The notes under the pieces are model-generated. The model did no database searches, was not told where the DNA came from, and worked only from the letters and a program-made list of their open reading frames with translations. Source: an uncultured Kordiimonas sp. (GTDB taxonomy: Bacteria; Pseudomonadota; Alphaproteobacteria; Sphingomonadales; Kordiimonadaceae). Taken from it: a stretch of DNA of 64,000 bases. The translations under genes and the position numbers were made by a program. This document shows positions 1 through 8,080 of the stretch, one piece after another. Position 1 is the stretch's first letter. Each line of letters begins with the position of its first letter. The stretch is taken from assembly GCA_947500295.1 (NCBI GenBank), contig CANMRM010000001.1, positions 682,001 through 746,000 of the forward strand, read 5' to 3'.

Positions 1-36
1 TGGATGACGAAGTGCCAGATTGGAGGAGTCGCCATA

Positions 37-429
37 ATGACAAGTTTTAAGAAAAGCCCCACGCGTCTCTACAAAAACCCGAAGCAGGGCAAAATAGCGG
101 GTGTATGCGCTGGTGTTGCTGACTATTTCGACATCAAGGTTGGTCTTGTTCGGGGCCTGACAGTTGTTGCGACGATCTTCACCGGCATATGGCCCTTTGT
201 GATCGGCTATATTCTGTTCGCCATGTTTCTCGACCCAAAACCCATGGACCTTTACGAAGACGAACAGGAAGAACAGTTCTGGAAGCAAACCCGCAAGTCA
301 CCGGATTATACGGCTGCGGAGCTGCGGCGCAGGTTTCGGGATATTGACCGGCGCACAAGTGAAATGGAAGCCTATATGACCAGCAAACGTTTCCGCCTCG
401 AGCGGGAACTCAAGGCGCTGGAGGACTGA
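37..429 (+). CDS. pspC: PspC-domain envelope stress protein
   Basis: Small inner-membrane protein of the phage-shock (Psp) type, which in other bacteria senses envelope stress and relays it to PspA. The PspC domain covers about residues 7-65: a RLYKNPKQGKIAGVCAGVADYF signature start (first 20 residues are the classic charged/Gly part) followed by one or two hydrophobic segments (about 35-65). The C-terminal half is charged and probably helical. I chose the ATG at 37 because a GGAGGAG ribosome site lies about 9 bases upstream; an in-frame ATG at 4 lacks one. Other psp genes would be expected just outside the window. A strong terminator follows. Confidence 0.85.
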   Translation: MTSFKKSPTRLYKNPKQGKIAGVCAGVADYFDIKVGLVRGLTVVATIFTGIWPFVIGYILFAMFLDPKPMDLYEDEQEEQFWKQTRKSPDYTAAELRRRFRDIDRRTSEMEAYMTSKRFRLERELKALED

Positions 430-479
430 CCAAACAGAGAGACTATCTTTCCCCTTCCTCCCGAAGAGCGAAAGACACA

Positions 480-514
480 CGGCGGGCCACTTAAAATGGT
501 TCGCCGTTTTTTTT
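480..514 (+). terminator. Rho-independent terminator after pspC
   Basis: Ten-base-pair stem (arms 480-489 and 497-506, including two G-T pairs) with a 7-base loop, followed by eight T residues. It lies 50 bases after the pspC stop and ends that transcript. Confidence 0.85.
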
Positions 515-650
515 AAGGCGCTGTCCGTTCACGGCATCAAGGCTCAAATTCCTTGAAAACCAGTGGCATTGGAGCCTTACAAAAAACCGGGATAAAAATA
601 ACCAGCGACCCCTCGGCCATAAGCTGGGGCGCAACGACAGAAGAGGAAAA

Positions 651-1478
651 ATGGCAGACTCCCTATCTCTGAGTGGTGTCGTTTCGCGCCGGTCTGCGGA
701 AACCACACTTACGACAGCAGCAAAAACCTGGTTTCTGGTCACACTTGCCGGCCAGTGGATTTTTGTTGTCTATATTTTTGCTTACTTCATTCTTTCGATG
801 CTTGGTGGGGGCCTCGAGGTGTTGGCCGACACCCACTTACCCAATGGATTTGTTGCGGGAGAGACTGTCGGCAATCTCGCGGTCGCTGCTCACTTGATGC
901 TGGCGCTAATCATCATCGGCACCGGACCGCTACAGCTTGTGCCACAAGTCAGGGCCCGTTTCCCCTTTTTTCACCGGTGGAATGGTCGCCTCTATATTGC
1001 CGCGTGTTTCCTGACCAGTATGGTTGGTCTCTTTATGGTCTGGACCCGAGGGACGGTGGGTGACCTGGTCCAGCATATTGGCATCAGCGGTGACGCTGTC
1101 CTTATCCTGGTTTTTGGTGCGCTGGCCCTTCGGTACGCAATGGCAGGTGACATCCGGGCTCATCGTCGTTGGGCGTTGCGCCTGTTCATGGTTGCGAGCG
1201 CCGTGTGGTTCTACCGGATCGGGTTGATGGGCTGGATCTTTGCTAACGGCGGGCCGGCAGGTTTCGACCCTAAAACTTTCACAGGCCCCTTTCTCAACTT
1301 TCTGACTTTTGGACAGTATCTGGTGCCGTTGTTTATTCTGGAGCTGTATTTTTACGCGCGGGATCGCGCTGGAGCGGCGGGTAAATATGCGATGGCGAGC
1401 GGTCTGTTTGTGGTCAGTATCCTGATGGCATTCGGTATTTTTGCGGCAACCATGGGCATGTGGCTGCCGCGAATATAG
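651..1478 (+). CDS. DUF2306 multi-pass membrane protein
   Basis: Predicted inner-membrane protein of 275 residues with about seven hydrophobic segments. The family signatures are visible: FHRWNGRLY (about residue 107) after the third segment and HRRWALRLF (about 173), which mark the DUF2306 family. Its function is unknown. A GAGGAAAA ribosome site lies just before the ATG. It stands alone between the pspC terminator and a convergent transporter gene, so it is probably monocistronic. The segments before position 40 are polar, so the N-terminus is likely cytoplasmic. Confidence 0.75.
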   Translation: MADSLSLSGVVSRRSAETTLTTAAKTWFLVTLAGQWIFVVYIFAYFILSMLGGGLEVLADTHLPNGFVAGETVGNLAVAAHLMLALIIIGTGPLQLVPQVRARFPFFHRWNGRLYIAACFLTSMVGLFMVWTRGTVGDLVQHIGISGDAVLILVFGALALRYAMAGDIRAHRRWALRLFMVASAVWFYRIGLMGWIFANGGPAGFDPKTFTGPFLNFLTFGQYLVPLFILELYFYARDRAGAAGKYAMASGLFVVSILMAFGIFAATMGMWLPRI

Positions 1479-1509
1479 ATGTCGGTGTAAAAGCGCCTGC
1501 TGAAGGCGG

Positions 1510-2853
1510 TCAGCCGTCAGTGGCTGGTGAGTTTAAGCGCTTTTCTTCCTCATCAATTGCAGCCATGTAAGCTTTGCGCCCCCAAACAAACGTCAGGATG
1601 CCCATGGGTATGGTTACGAGTGCAATGGTAAGGTAAGCCCACCTGAGTGCGTCGGCACCGTCATAGAGATAGTCTGACATCAGGCCGATGGCAAACGGCC
1701 CGCCGCCATAGCCGATCAGGCTTGTAGACATAATATAAATCGAAATGATCTGGCCGCGCATCTGGTTGGGAGTAATGATCTGCAGGCTGGCATACGCCAC
1801 GCCCGACGGGCTGTTGACAAAAAAGTTGCTGATGCCGAGCAGAACCCAGGCCACCGCCGTATTGTCAACAAAAGCGATTGTTACGGCCGGAATGGCAAAG
1901 CCAATCGGCGCCATCATCAGTGCCCGGATGTGAGCGTCTTTCTTGCCTTCCCTGAACCACTTATCAGCCAAATATCCCCCAAAAAGGAGCCCCAGCGGAC
2001 CGGTGACAATGGAGATGGCACCAAAAGTGGTGCCAACCTCCGCACCGGACAGTCCGTGATAGCGTCCGAAGAAAAACGCAAGAAACACGACGCTGCCGAA
2101 GCCAAACGCAGCATTCATGGACACACCAAAACACACACTGAAGTAGGCTTTGAACCGGCTCATGAAGAAGCTGAAAACCTCTGAGAGCGGAATGGCCTTG
2201 GCATCGCCGATTTGACCATGCCGGGGAGGTTCCTTGAGCGTCAGGACCAGCAGTGTCAGCAGAATGCCGGGCAGGCCAACAAGCAACAGCGCCTTCTTCC
2301 AGCCTGTTTCGACACTGAAACTCCAAAAAGAAACGTCGGGCATGCTGTCGGCAATGGGAATAATCGCGCCACCAATAATGAAGGCCAGCGCCGAGCCTAC
2401 AGGGATGCCCATTGAATAGACCGAAAGCGCGGTTGCGAGTTTTCTCTTTGGAAAACTGTCTGCGATGATCGAGTTGGCGGCAGGGCCAAGTGTTGCTTCG
2501 CCGACACCAACGCCCATGCGAAGGACAAAGAGCTGGACAAAATTTTTGGCCAGGGAGGATGCTGCTGTTGCCAGACTCCACAGAAAAAGCCCAACCGCGA
2601 TGAGTCCAACCCGGCTTCTACTGTCTGCAATGCGGGCGCAGAACAGGCCGATAAGCGTATAGAAAAATGCGAAGGCGAAACCAACAAGCAGCCCGAACTC
2701 AGTGTCGGATATACCAAAGTCAGCTTTGATTGCCGGGCCCAGCAGGCTGAGAATTTGCCTGTCGATGAAGGAAAATGTGTATATCACCAGCAAAAGGATA
2801 ACCATGTACCAGGCATACGTCGGCTTAGGATAAGGGCTGGTATCCTCGCTCAT
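1510..2853 (-). CDS. MFS transporter, spinster-like
   Basis: Major facilitator superfamily carrier of 447 residues with twelve predicted membrane helices. Helix 1 carries FSFIDRQILSLLGPAIK, and the helix 2-3 loop carries the ARIADSRSR form of the MFS loop motif, both typical of bacterial spinster-family carriers. The substrate cannot be told from sequence. I chose the ATG at 2853 because AAAGGA lies about 9 bases upstream; the longer frame back to 2937 adds a non-membrane, Cys-containing tail that homologues do not usually have. Divergent from sufE, so the two share a 138-base promoter region. Confidence 0.82.
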   Translation of the reverse strand: MSEDTSPYPKPTYAWYMVILLLVIYTFSFIDRQILSLLGPAIKADFGISDTEFGLLVGFAFAFFYTLIGLFCARIADSRSRVGLIAVGLFLWSLATAASSLAKNFVQLFVLRMGVGVGEATLGPAANSIIADSFPKRKLATALSVYSMGIPVGSALAFIIGGAIIPIADSMPDVSFWSFSVETGWKKALLLVGLPGILLTLLVLTLKEPPRHGQIGDAKAIPLSEVFSFFMSRFKAYFSVCFGVSMNAAFGFGSVVFLAFFFGRYHGLSGAEVGTTFGAISIVTGPLGLLFGGYLADKWFREGKKDAHIRALMMAPIGFAIPAVTIAFVDNTAVAWVLLGISNFFVNSPSGVAYASLQIITPNQMRGQIISIYIMSTSLIGYGGGPFAIGLMSDYLYDGADALRWAYLTIALVTIPMGILTFVWGRKAYMAAIDEEEKRLNSPATDG

Positions 2854-2991
2854 AGAGGTTTTCCTTTGCATGAAAGCCGCGAACCGCGGCGAAATGAACT
2901 TTGATTTTTGCTGACAGTACAGTAGACAGTCGGGCAAACGCGGTCGATGTCAAGACTTAGTCGATCCATCACCACATTACGGAACTAGCGA

Positions 2992-3411
2992 ATGTCGCTT
3001 GAAAATACAACACTCGATGAAATTGTTGATACGTTCGAATTCCTCGATGATTGGGAAGATCGTTACAAAACAATCATCGATCTGGGCAAAAAACTCACGC
3101 CGCTTGCACCGGATGAAATGACCGATGCCTTCAAGGTGAGAGGCTGTCAAAGCCAGGTTTGGTTGGTGCCGACAACAGACGCGGACGGCTGCATCCACTT
3201 TCGCGGTGACAGCGACGCGCACATTGTCAAGGGGCTGGTGGCTCTGATGATCCTTATTTACTCCGGCAAGACGGCTGCGGAGATTAGGGACATTGATGCG
3301 CGTGCAATTCTTGACGGGCTTGGTCTTTCGGCGCATCTGTCGCCGATGCGGGCCAACGGCCTTTTCTCGATGGTTGAACGTATTCGAGACATCGCCGAGA
3401 CCGGCATCTGA
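2992..3411 (+). CDS. sufE: Cysteine desulfuration protein SufE
   Basis: Sulfur acceptor that takes persulfide from the cysteine desulfurase SufS and passes it to the Fe-S cluster scaffold in the cytoplasm. Length (139 residues) and the motif VRGCQSQVWL are typical; Cys52 is the acceptor residue. The C-terminal MRANGLFSMVERI is also a family hallmark. The suf operon itself is not in the window, so this is a stand-alone sufE, as in many alphaproteobacteria. It starts divergently from the MFS gene and meets the next symporter gene tail to tail. Confidence 0.95.
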   Translation: MSLENTTLDEIVDTFEFLDDWEDRYKTIIDLGKKLTPLAPDEMTDAFKVRGCQSQVWLVPTTDADGCIHFRGDSDAHIVKGLVALMILIYSGKTAAEIRDIDARAILDGLGLSAHLSPMRANGLFSMVERIRDIAETGI

Positions 3412-3445
3412 TGGGTTCTGCATGCTGCTGTCTTTTTTGGTTTGT

Positions 3446-4849
3446 CTAGAAAAACAGCACAGACACAAACACGGCAGTAATCGCGACCGGGCAGACGTAT
3501 TTTACCAGAAAATAGTATTTCCGGAATGCCCCGTCGTTGAGCGCGAGCTCATCCATGGCGTTCTTGCGGCTGATGAACCAGCCAGAGAAAATCGCAATGA
3601 ACAGGCCGCCTGCCGGCATCATGATATTGTCCGTCAGATATCCCTTTGCAGTCATGAAATTCACGCCGAAGACCGATACATCGCCGAGCAGGTTGTTGGT
3701 TTGGCCCCAGGCCGACAGCAAACCGATTGCCGTCACAAGAAAGCCGATGAGCACCGCGATATTGGGTCTGCGGCCACCTGTGCGCTCTTCAACAAATGAC
3801 ACCATTGGCTCGATCAGGGATATGGCGCTCGTGATAGCGGCAAACGCGAGCAGGAAAAAGAAGGCAGGTCCAACAATGGCGCCGCCTGTCATTTGTCCAA
3901 ATGCAATGGGCAGCGTTATGAAAACGAGGCCGACATTTTCATCCGGATTTAAGCCCACCGCATAAACGATTGGGAAAATCGCGAGCCCGGCCATCAGGGC
4001 AACGGCACTGTCGGCAAAGGTAATGGTAGCTGCTGATCTGGCGATGTTTACGTCTTTGGTGAGGTAGGAGCCATAAGTCATAATGGTTCCCATACCCAGG
4101 GACAGTGAGAAAAACGCGAGGCCAAGCGCGTTTAACACCCGGGTGATGGTAAAGGTCTGAATTTCGGTGCCGGTCACAGGATCGATGGTTGTGACAAAAA
4201 ACAGGGTGCTGAAATCCGGCTGGAACAGAAACTTTAGCGCGGCGGCAAGATCGCCCGCCACGGCTGCATATAGCACCATACCAATCAGGAGAACAAAGAG
4301 GGTGGGCATCAGGAGTTTTACAGCTTTTTCAAGGCCTGCCTTTACCCCTTGTGCCACAATGGCGACAGTGATTGCCATGAATGCCACATGCCAGACAACG
4401 GGCTCCACCGGGTCACCTGCCAGGGCATTGAAGGCAGCGCGCGACGTGTCAGCGTCGAACCCGGAAAACCCCAGGGTGGCCTTGGCGATATATGCCAGCA
4501 CCCAGCCGCCCACCACGGAATAATAGGTCAAAATCAAAAAGCCGCCGATGACGCCGGACCAGCCCAGCAATACCCAGTATTTGCTGCGCCCTTCCTCCCG
4601 GGCGACTTGCTCCATGGCATAGACGGGTGACCTTTGTGCCCTGCGACCGATTGAAAGCTCCGCCATCAATACCGGCAGACCAATCAGGAAAACAAATACC
4701 AGATAAAAGAGCACAAAAGCGCCGCCACCGTTCAGGCCGGCCTGGTAGGGAAACTTCCAGATGTTGCCAAGACCGACGGCGCTGCCAACGGCAGCGAGCA
4801 TAAATGTCCAGCGTGAGGACCAATGAGCATGGTGTGGTGTCGTTGCCAT
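3446..4849 (-). CDS. Sodium:neurotransmitter symporter family (NSS) transporter 1
   Basis: Sodium-dependent amino-acid-type symporter of the LeuT/MhsT (NSS) fold, 467 residues, about twelve helices. The TM1 signature VGSAVGLGNIWKFPYQAG is intact. I start it at the ATG preceded by GGGGGAG eight bases upstream; a longer frame has no such site. It carries an extra loop of about 17 residues between TM5 and TM6 (around FVTTIDPVTGTEIQ) that its neighbour lacks. With the next gene it forms a same-strand tandem pair of paralogues, but a terminator separates them, so this gene has its own promoter or depends on read-through. Substrate unknown. Confidence 0.9.
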   Translation of the reverse strand: MATTPHHAHWSSRWTFMLAAVGSAVGLGNIWKFPYQAGLNGGGAFVLFYLVFVFLIGLPVLMAELSIGRRAQRSPVYAMEQVAREEGRSKYWVLLGWSGVIGGFLILTYYSVVGGWVLAYIAKATLGFSGFDADTSRAAFNALAGDPVEPVVWHVAFMAITVAIVAQGVKAGLEKAVKLLMPTLFVLLIGMVLYAAVAGDLAAALKFLFQPDFSTLFFVTTIDPVTGTEIQTFTITRVLNALGLAFFSLSLGMGTIMTYGSYLTKDVNIARSAATITFADSAVALMAGLAIFPIVYAVGLNPDENVGLVFITLPIAFGQMTGGAIVGPAFFFLLAFAAITSAISLIEPMVSFVEERTGGRRPNIAVLIGFLVTAIGLLSAWGQTNNLLGDVSVFGVNFMTAKGYLTDNIMMPAGGLFIAIFSGWFISRKNAMDELALNDGAFRKYYFLVKYVCPVAITAVFVSVLFF

Positions 4850-4911
4850 TGTCTTAACTCCCCCATAAGGTCCCGCTGACCGGTCCCCAGCATGATCATC
4901 TGTTCCGACCA

Positions 4912-4938
4912 TAAAAAAGGGGCCACATGGCCCCTCTT
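4912..4938 (-). terminator. Rho-independent terminator after the second NSS gene
   Basis: On the minus strand a perfect 8-base-pair stem (4928-4935 with 4918-4925, two-base loop) is followed by six T residues. It sits 25 bases after the stop of the 4963-6330 gene and separates the two symporter genes. Confidence 0.85.
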
Positions 4939-4962
4939 TATCATTTGATCCTGTACATCAGA

Positions 4963-6330
4963 TTAACCGGCAATAACGGTGTTGTAGATGATGGACACAA
5001 ACACCGCACCCACCGCGACCGGGCAAACATACCGTACGAGGAAGTACCAGATTTTGAAGGTACCTTCTTCCATCGTCAGTTCTTCCATCATGTTCTTGCG
5101 GCTGATGAACCAGCCAACAAAGATGGCGATGAACATGCCGCCAAGCGGCATCATGATGTTGTTGGTGATGAAGTCCTTGAGGCCCATGAAGTCGAGACCA
5201 AAGATGCTAATGTTGCCAAGAACGTTACCGCTTTGGCCCCAGGCTGACAGGGTTCCCATGGCAAAAATGCCGGTGCCGATATAAACGGCGACTTTTTTGC
5301 GGTCGATGCCAGTACGTTCTTCAACGTAGGACACTGCTGGTTCCAGGAGCGAGATCGCGCTGGTAACAGCCGCGACAGTCAGCAGGAAGAAAAACAGGGT
5401 TCCGACAATCACGCCGCCCGGCATCTGGCCAAACGCAATTGGCAGAGTGGTAAACACCAGACCAACGCTTTGGCCCGGGTTCAGGCCGTAGGCAAATACG
5501 ATAGGGAATATCGCCAGACCTGCGAGCAACGCGACGCCACTGTCGGCTGCGGCAATGGTTACCGCTGACTGCGGAATGTTCATGTCTTTGGTAAGATACG
5601 AGCCGTAGGTCATGATAGAACCGAGCGCGAGCGACAGCGAGAAAAACGCGAGCCCGAGCGCCTGCAGCACCGTGTTCACATTCAGTTTGCCCCAGTCAGG
5701 ATTGAACAGGAAATTCAGTGCCGCTGCGAAGTCAGCGGTGATGGCGGAGTAGAGCATCAGGCCAACCAGCAGTACAAAAAGCGCCGGCATCAGGAAGGTT
5801 ACGGCCTTTTCAAGCCCGCCCTGCACGCCGCGCGAGACGATACCAATAGTAATGGCCAGGAAAGCAAAATGAGCAATGATTGGATTAACCGGATCGGTAA
5901 CAAAATTGCCGAACGTCTGGGTGGACATCGCCGCGTCATACCCGGAAAAGCCCGACAGGGCTTTCAGCAGATAGGCCAGCACCCATCCGCCAACCACGGA
6001 ATAGAAGCTGAGAACGATCACACCGCCCAACACACCGGACCAGCCAACGATAGCCCAGGCTTTGCTGCGGCCTTCCTCGGCTGCAATCTTGGCCATCGAC
6101 CCAATCGGCGACAATTGTCCCCGGCGCCCCAGCGACAGCTCGGCAATCAGAACCGGCAGGCCGACAATGAAGACAAATGCGAGGTAAACCAGCACAAACG
6201 CGCCGCCGCCGCCTTCGCCCGCTTCGTATGGGAATTTCCAGATGTTACCAAGCCCGACGGCACTGCCGACTGCAGCCAGCAAAAAAGTCCAGCGCGACGA
6301 CCAGTGCGCATGTTGTGTAGGTCCAGCCAT
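4963..6330 (-). CDS. Sodium:neurotransmitter symporter family (NSS) transporter 2
   Basis: Paralogue of the neighbouring symporter: 455 residues, twelve predicted helices, TM1 motif VGSAVGLGNIWKFPYEAG. Na+-coupled uptake of an amino acid or similar small molecule is the family role. Two ATGs lie close together; AGGGGAG abuts the first directly and sits nine bases before the second, so the second (MAGPTQHAHW) is the likely start. The two proteins stay alignable over nearly their whole length, which points to a tandem duplication followed by divergence, probably to different substrates. Confidence 0.9.
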   Translation of the reverse strand: MAGPTQHAHWSSRWTFLLAAVGSAVGLGNIWKFPYEAGEGGGGAFVLVYLAFVFIVGLPVLIAELSLGRRGQLSPIGSMAKIAAEEGRSKAWAIVGWSGVLGGVIVLSFYSVVGGWVLAYLLKALSGFSGYDAAMSTQTFGNFVTDPVNPIIAHFAFLAITIGIVSRGVQGGLEKAVTFLMPALFVLLVGLMLYSAITADFAAALNFLFNPDWGKLNVNTVLQALGLAFFSLSLALGSIMTYGSYLTKDMNIPQSAVTIAAADSGVALLAGLAIFPIVFAYGLNPGQSVGLVFTTLPIAFGQMPGGVIVGTLFFFLLTVAAVTSAISLLEPAVSYVEERTGIDRKKVAVYIGTGIFAMGTLSAWGQSGNVLGNISIFGLDFMGLKDFITNNIMMPLGGMFIAIFVGWFISRKNMMEELTMEEGTFKIWYFLVRYVCPVAVGAVFVSIIYNTVIAG

Positions 6331-6448
6331 GGATCCCATCTCCCCTAAAAGATTTTTATTTGTTGCGCCCTTTGCCGGGCGCCCCCCTTTAGTCGCGTCA
6401 TGCTGCTGTGCCAGCCAGCGACAGTACCTGCCGCAGCTTTAGCCTCCG

Positions 6449-7258
6449 CTAGCGCGATGTGTCAATAACGGCGCAATATTCCGCCTGGCTTTTAACAGCG
6501 TTACACAGCCTGTTTGCGTCTGCCCGATCGCTGACCCGTACACCAAGCCGAACAGCAAGACTACCGCTTACATCCAGTTCCCACTGATCGATAATGCCGG
6601 CGAGTGCCGGATATCGGGTTTCGAGCGTTGATTTGTTTTTCATCGCATTGTCCATCGACCGGTAACTCGCAAGATGCACGAACCACTGACCCAGCGGTGA
6701 CTGGCTTGCAGGGCGCGCAACGGTGCGCGGCGGGCCTGACGCAAAACTTGCAGGAAACTTACGACCGTCAACCACGCGTGTTGGCCCGGACTGGGGAATG
6801 CCCTGATGCAGGCCCGGCACAGGAGATAAATCCATATCCATCGCGGTCAATAGCTCGGACAGGGCAGCCAGGCGGCGTGCGGCTTCGTCTGCCACCGGAC
6901 CATTTGCGAGCACCCGGTCGGAGCACCTTGCCATCACCCTGTCAGGAGATCCGGATTGCATAACGCCCGCATACAACAGCCGTGCACGCGGGCCGGCACC
7001 CGCTTCTTCCAGCGCAAGAGCAGTATAAAACTGGTCCGTCGCGGACACCAAAGGTTCTGCAATAAGGGTATCAACCACCTCCTGCGCACGGCCCTGACAC
7101 AGGGCGGCCTGCAGGTCAGGGGTCATTTCCTGCAAAGTACCGCCGCTGGAACGAGATCCCGGGCCTGAGGGGCTTAGCATGCCGCAGGCAGCAACAAGCG
7201 CCAGTGGCATGAGTTTAAGGGAAGACAGGAAGAGCGAGCCGAGAGGTGTTTGTGCCAT
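6449..7258 (-). CDS. SPOR-domain lipoprotein
   Basis: Exported protein of 269 residues. The N-terminus ends in a lipobox (LVAAC, Cys25), so it is probably a lipoprotein. The middle is low in motifs; residues about 190-268 form a SPOR domain (begins GQWFVHLASYRS, ends before CAVIDTSR), which in other proteins binds peptidoglycan lacking stem peptides, often at the septum. It begins four bases after the stop of the carbonic-anhydrase-like gene, so the two are one operon. The upstream in-frame ATG inside that gene would spoil the signal sequence, so I use the second ATG. Confidence 0.8.
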   Translation of the reverse strand: MAQTPLGSLFLSSLKLMPLALVAACGMLSPSGPGSRSSGGTLQEMTPDLQAALCQGRAQEVVDTLIAEPLVSATDQFYTALALEEAGAGPRARLLYAGVMQSGSPDRVMARCSDRVLANGPVADEAARRLAALSELLTAMDMDLSPVPGLHQGIPQSGPTRVVDGRKFPASFASGPPRTVARPASQSPLGQWFVHLASYRSMDNAMKNKSTLETRYPALAGIIDQWELDVSGSLAVRLGVRVSDRADANRLCNAVKSQAEYCAVIDTSR

Positions 7259-7262
7259 TGTT

Positions 7263-8024
7263 CTATTGTCCACGCGCATCCAGGATCAACCGGTTTCCGC
7301 GCCGCTGCAACGGGCGGGCGTTATCCGCACCGACAACACCTTTGATCAGGTTAATCTGTTCCGATGATGCCTCTATCGGTTGCTTGTAGATATACCAATT
7401 TACACCTTCACCGCACGGGGGCATGGTCAGCGACCCTACATATCGATAGTAGTCTCTATTGTCGGGCATCAAATCACGCGCATTGATCAGGACACTTTCC
7501 TGACGGTTGCGCTGGTCGGGTTCAAGCGGCATATGCGGCATCAGTTCTGACAAGGCACGGTTTTCACGGCCTTCTTTAACCATGGCAACCACGATCGCCC
7601 GGTCTCCGTTGGAGGCCCTGTGCAAAAACTGGATCGACATCGGGTGGCGCTCTCCGTCGATGGTGTGTTCGGCTGGCGTCCGGAAGACAAAACCGTTCAG
7701 GGCCATTACTTTTTTGCCAACGCGTAAGTAGCTGCCGTTTTCATAGTCCATGGCAACCATCACGCGCAGATGAGCAAGATTGAGCGCTGATACCGTATAA
7801 TCTGGCCGCAAACGGTTCATCCTTGCAGGCTCTGTGCCCTCAATATTGATGGGGGACTGCATCTGGCCAACGGCACATATTGTGTTGGCATCGGAGAGCG
7901 AATGCCAGCTGTCGGGGCCATTGGAACCTTGATAGCTCCAGTTGTCTTGCGCTGTGGCAGAAGATGCCATCATTGCTAAGGCCGCCGCGATGCCGACGGT
8001 TTTGCTCACCCTACTGGATACCAT
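7263..8024 (-). CDS. Alpha-carbonic-anhydrase-like protein, zinc ligands lost
   Basis: Exported protein of 253 residues with a signal peptide ending near ATA-QDN. The alpha-carbonic-anhydrase fold is clear: WSYQGSNGPDSW, CAVGQMQSPINI and SLTMPPCGEGVNW, with the usual disulfide pair Cys50-Cys204. The zinc site is gone. In the segment matching FHFHxPSEH it reads FVFRTPAEH (Val113, Arg115), and where ExHLVH is expected it reads SIQFLH (Gln132). The threonine that normally positions the zinc hydroxide (Thr200) remains. CO2 hydration is therefore unlikely; a binding or structural role is inferred. GGAGGG before the ATG supports this start. Operon with a SPOR lipoprotein. Confidence 0.85.
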   Translation of the reverse strand: MVSSRVSKTVGIAAALAMMASSATAQDNWSYQGSNGPDSWHSLSDANTICAVGQMQSPINIEGTEPARMNRLRPDYTVSALNLAHLRVMVAMDYENGSYLRVGKKVMALNGFVFRTPAEHTIDGERHPMSIQFLHRASNGDRAIVVAMVKEGRENRALSELMPHMPLEPDQRNRQESVLINARDLMPDNRDYYRYVGSLTMPPCGEGVNWYIYKQPIEASSEQINLIKGVVGADNARPLQRRGNRLILDARGQ

Positions 8025-8080
8025 TCTGCCCTCCAAAAACACCAGGAAACACCCACAGCCGCAAGGCTACACGCGCAAGC

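Noticed and set aside
2876-2890. Small GCCGCG/CGCGGC hairpin in the MFS gene leader
   Set aside because: Only six base pairs with a three-base loop and no T run; too small to claim a function in a G+C-rich genome.
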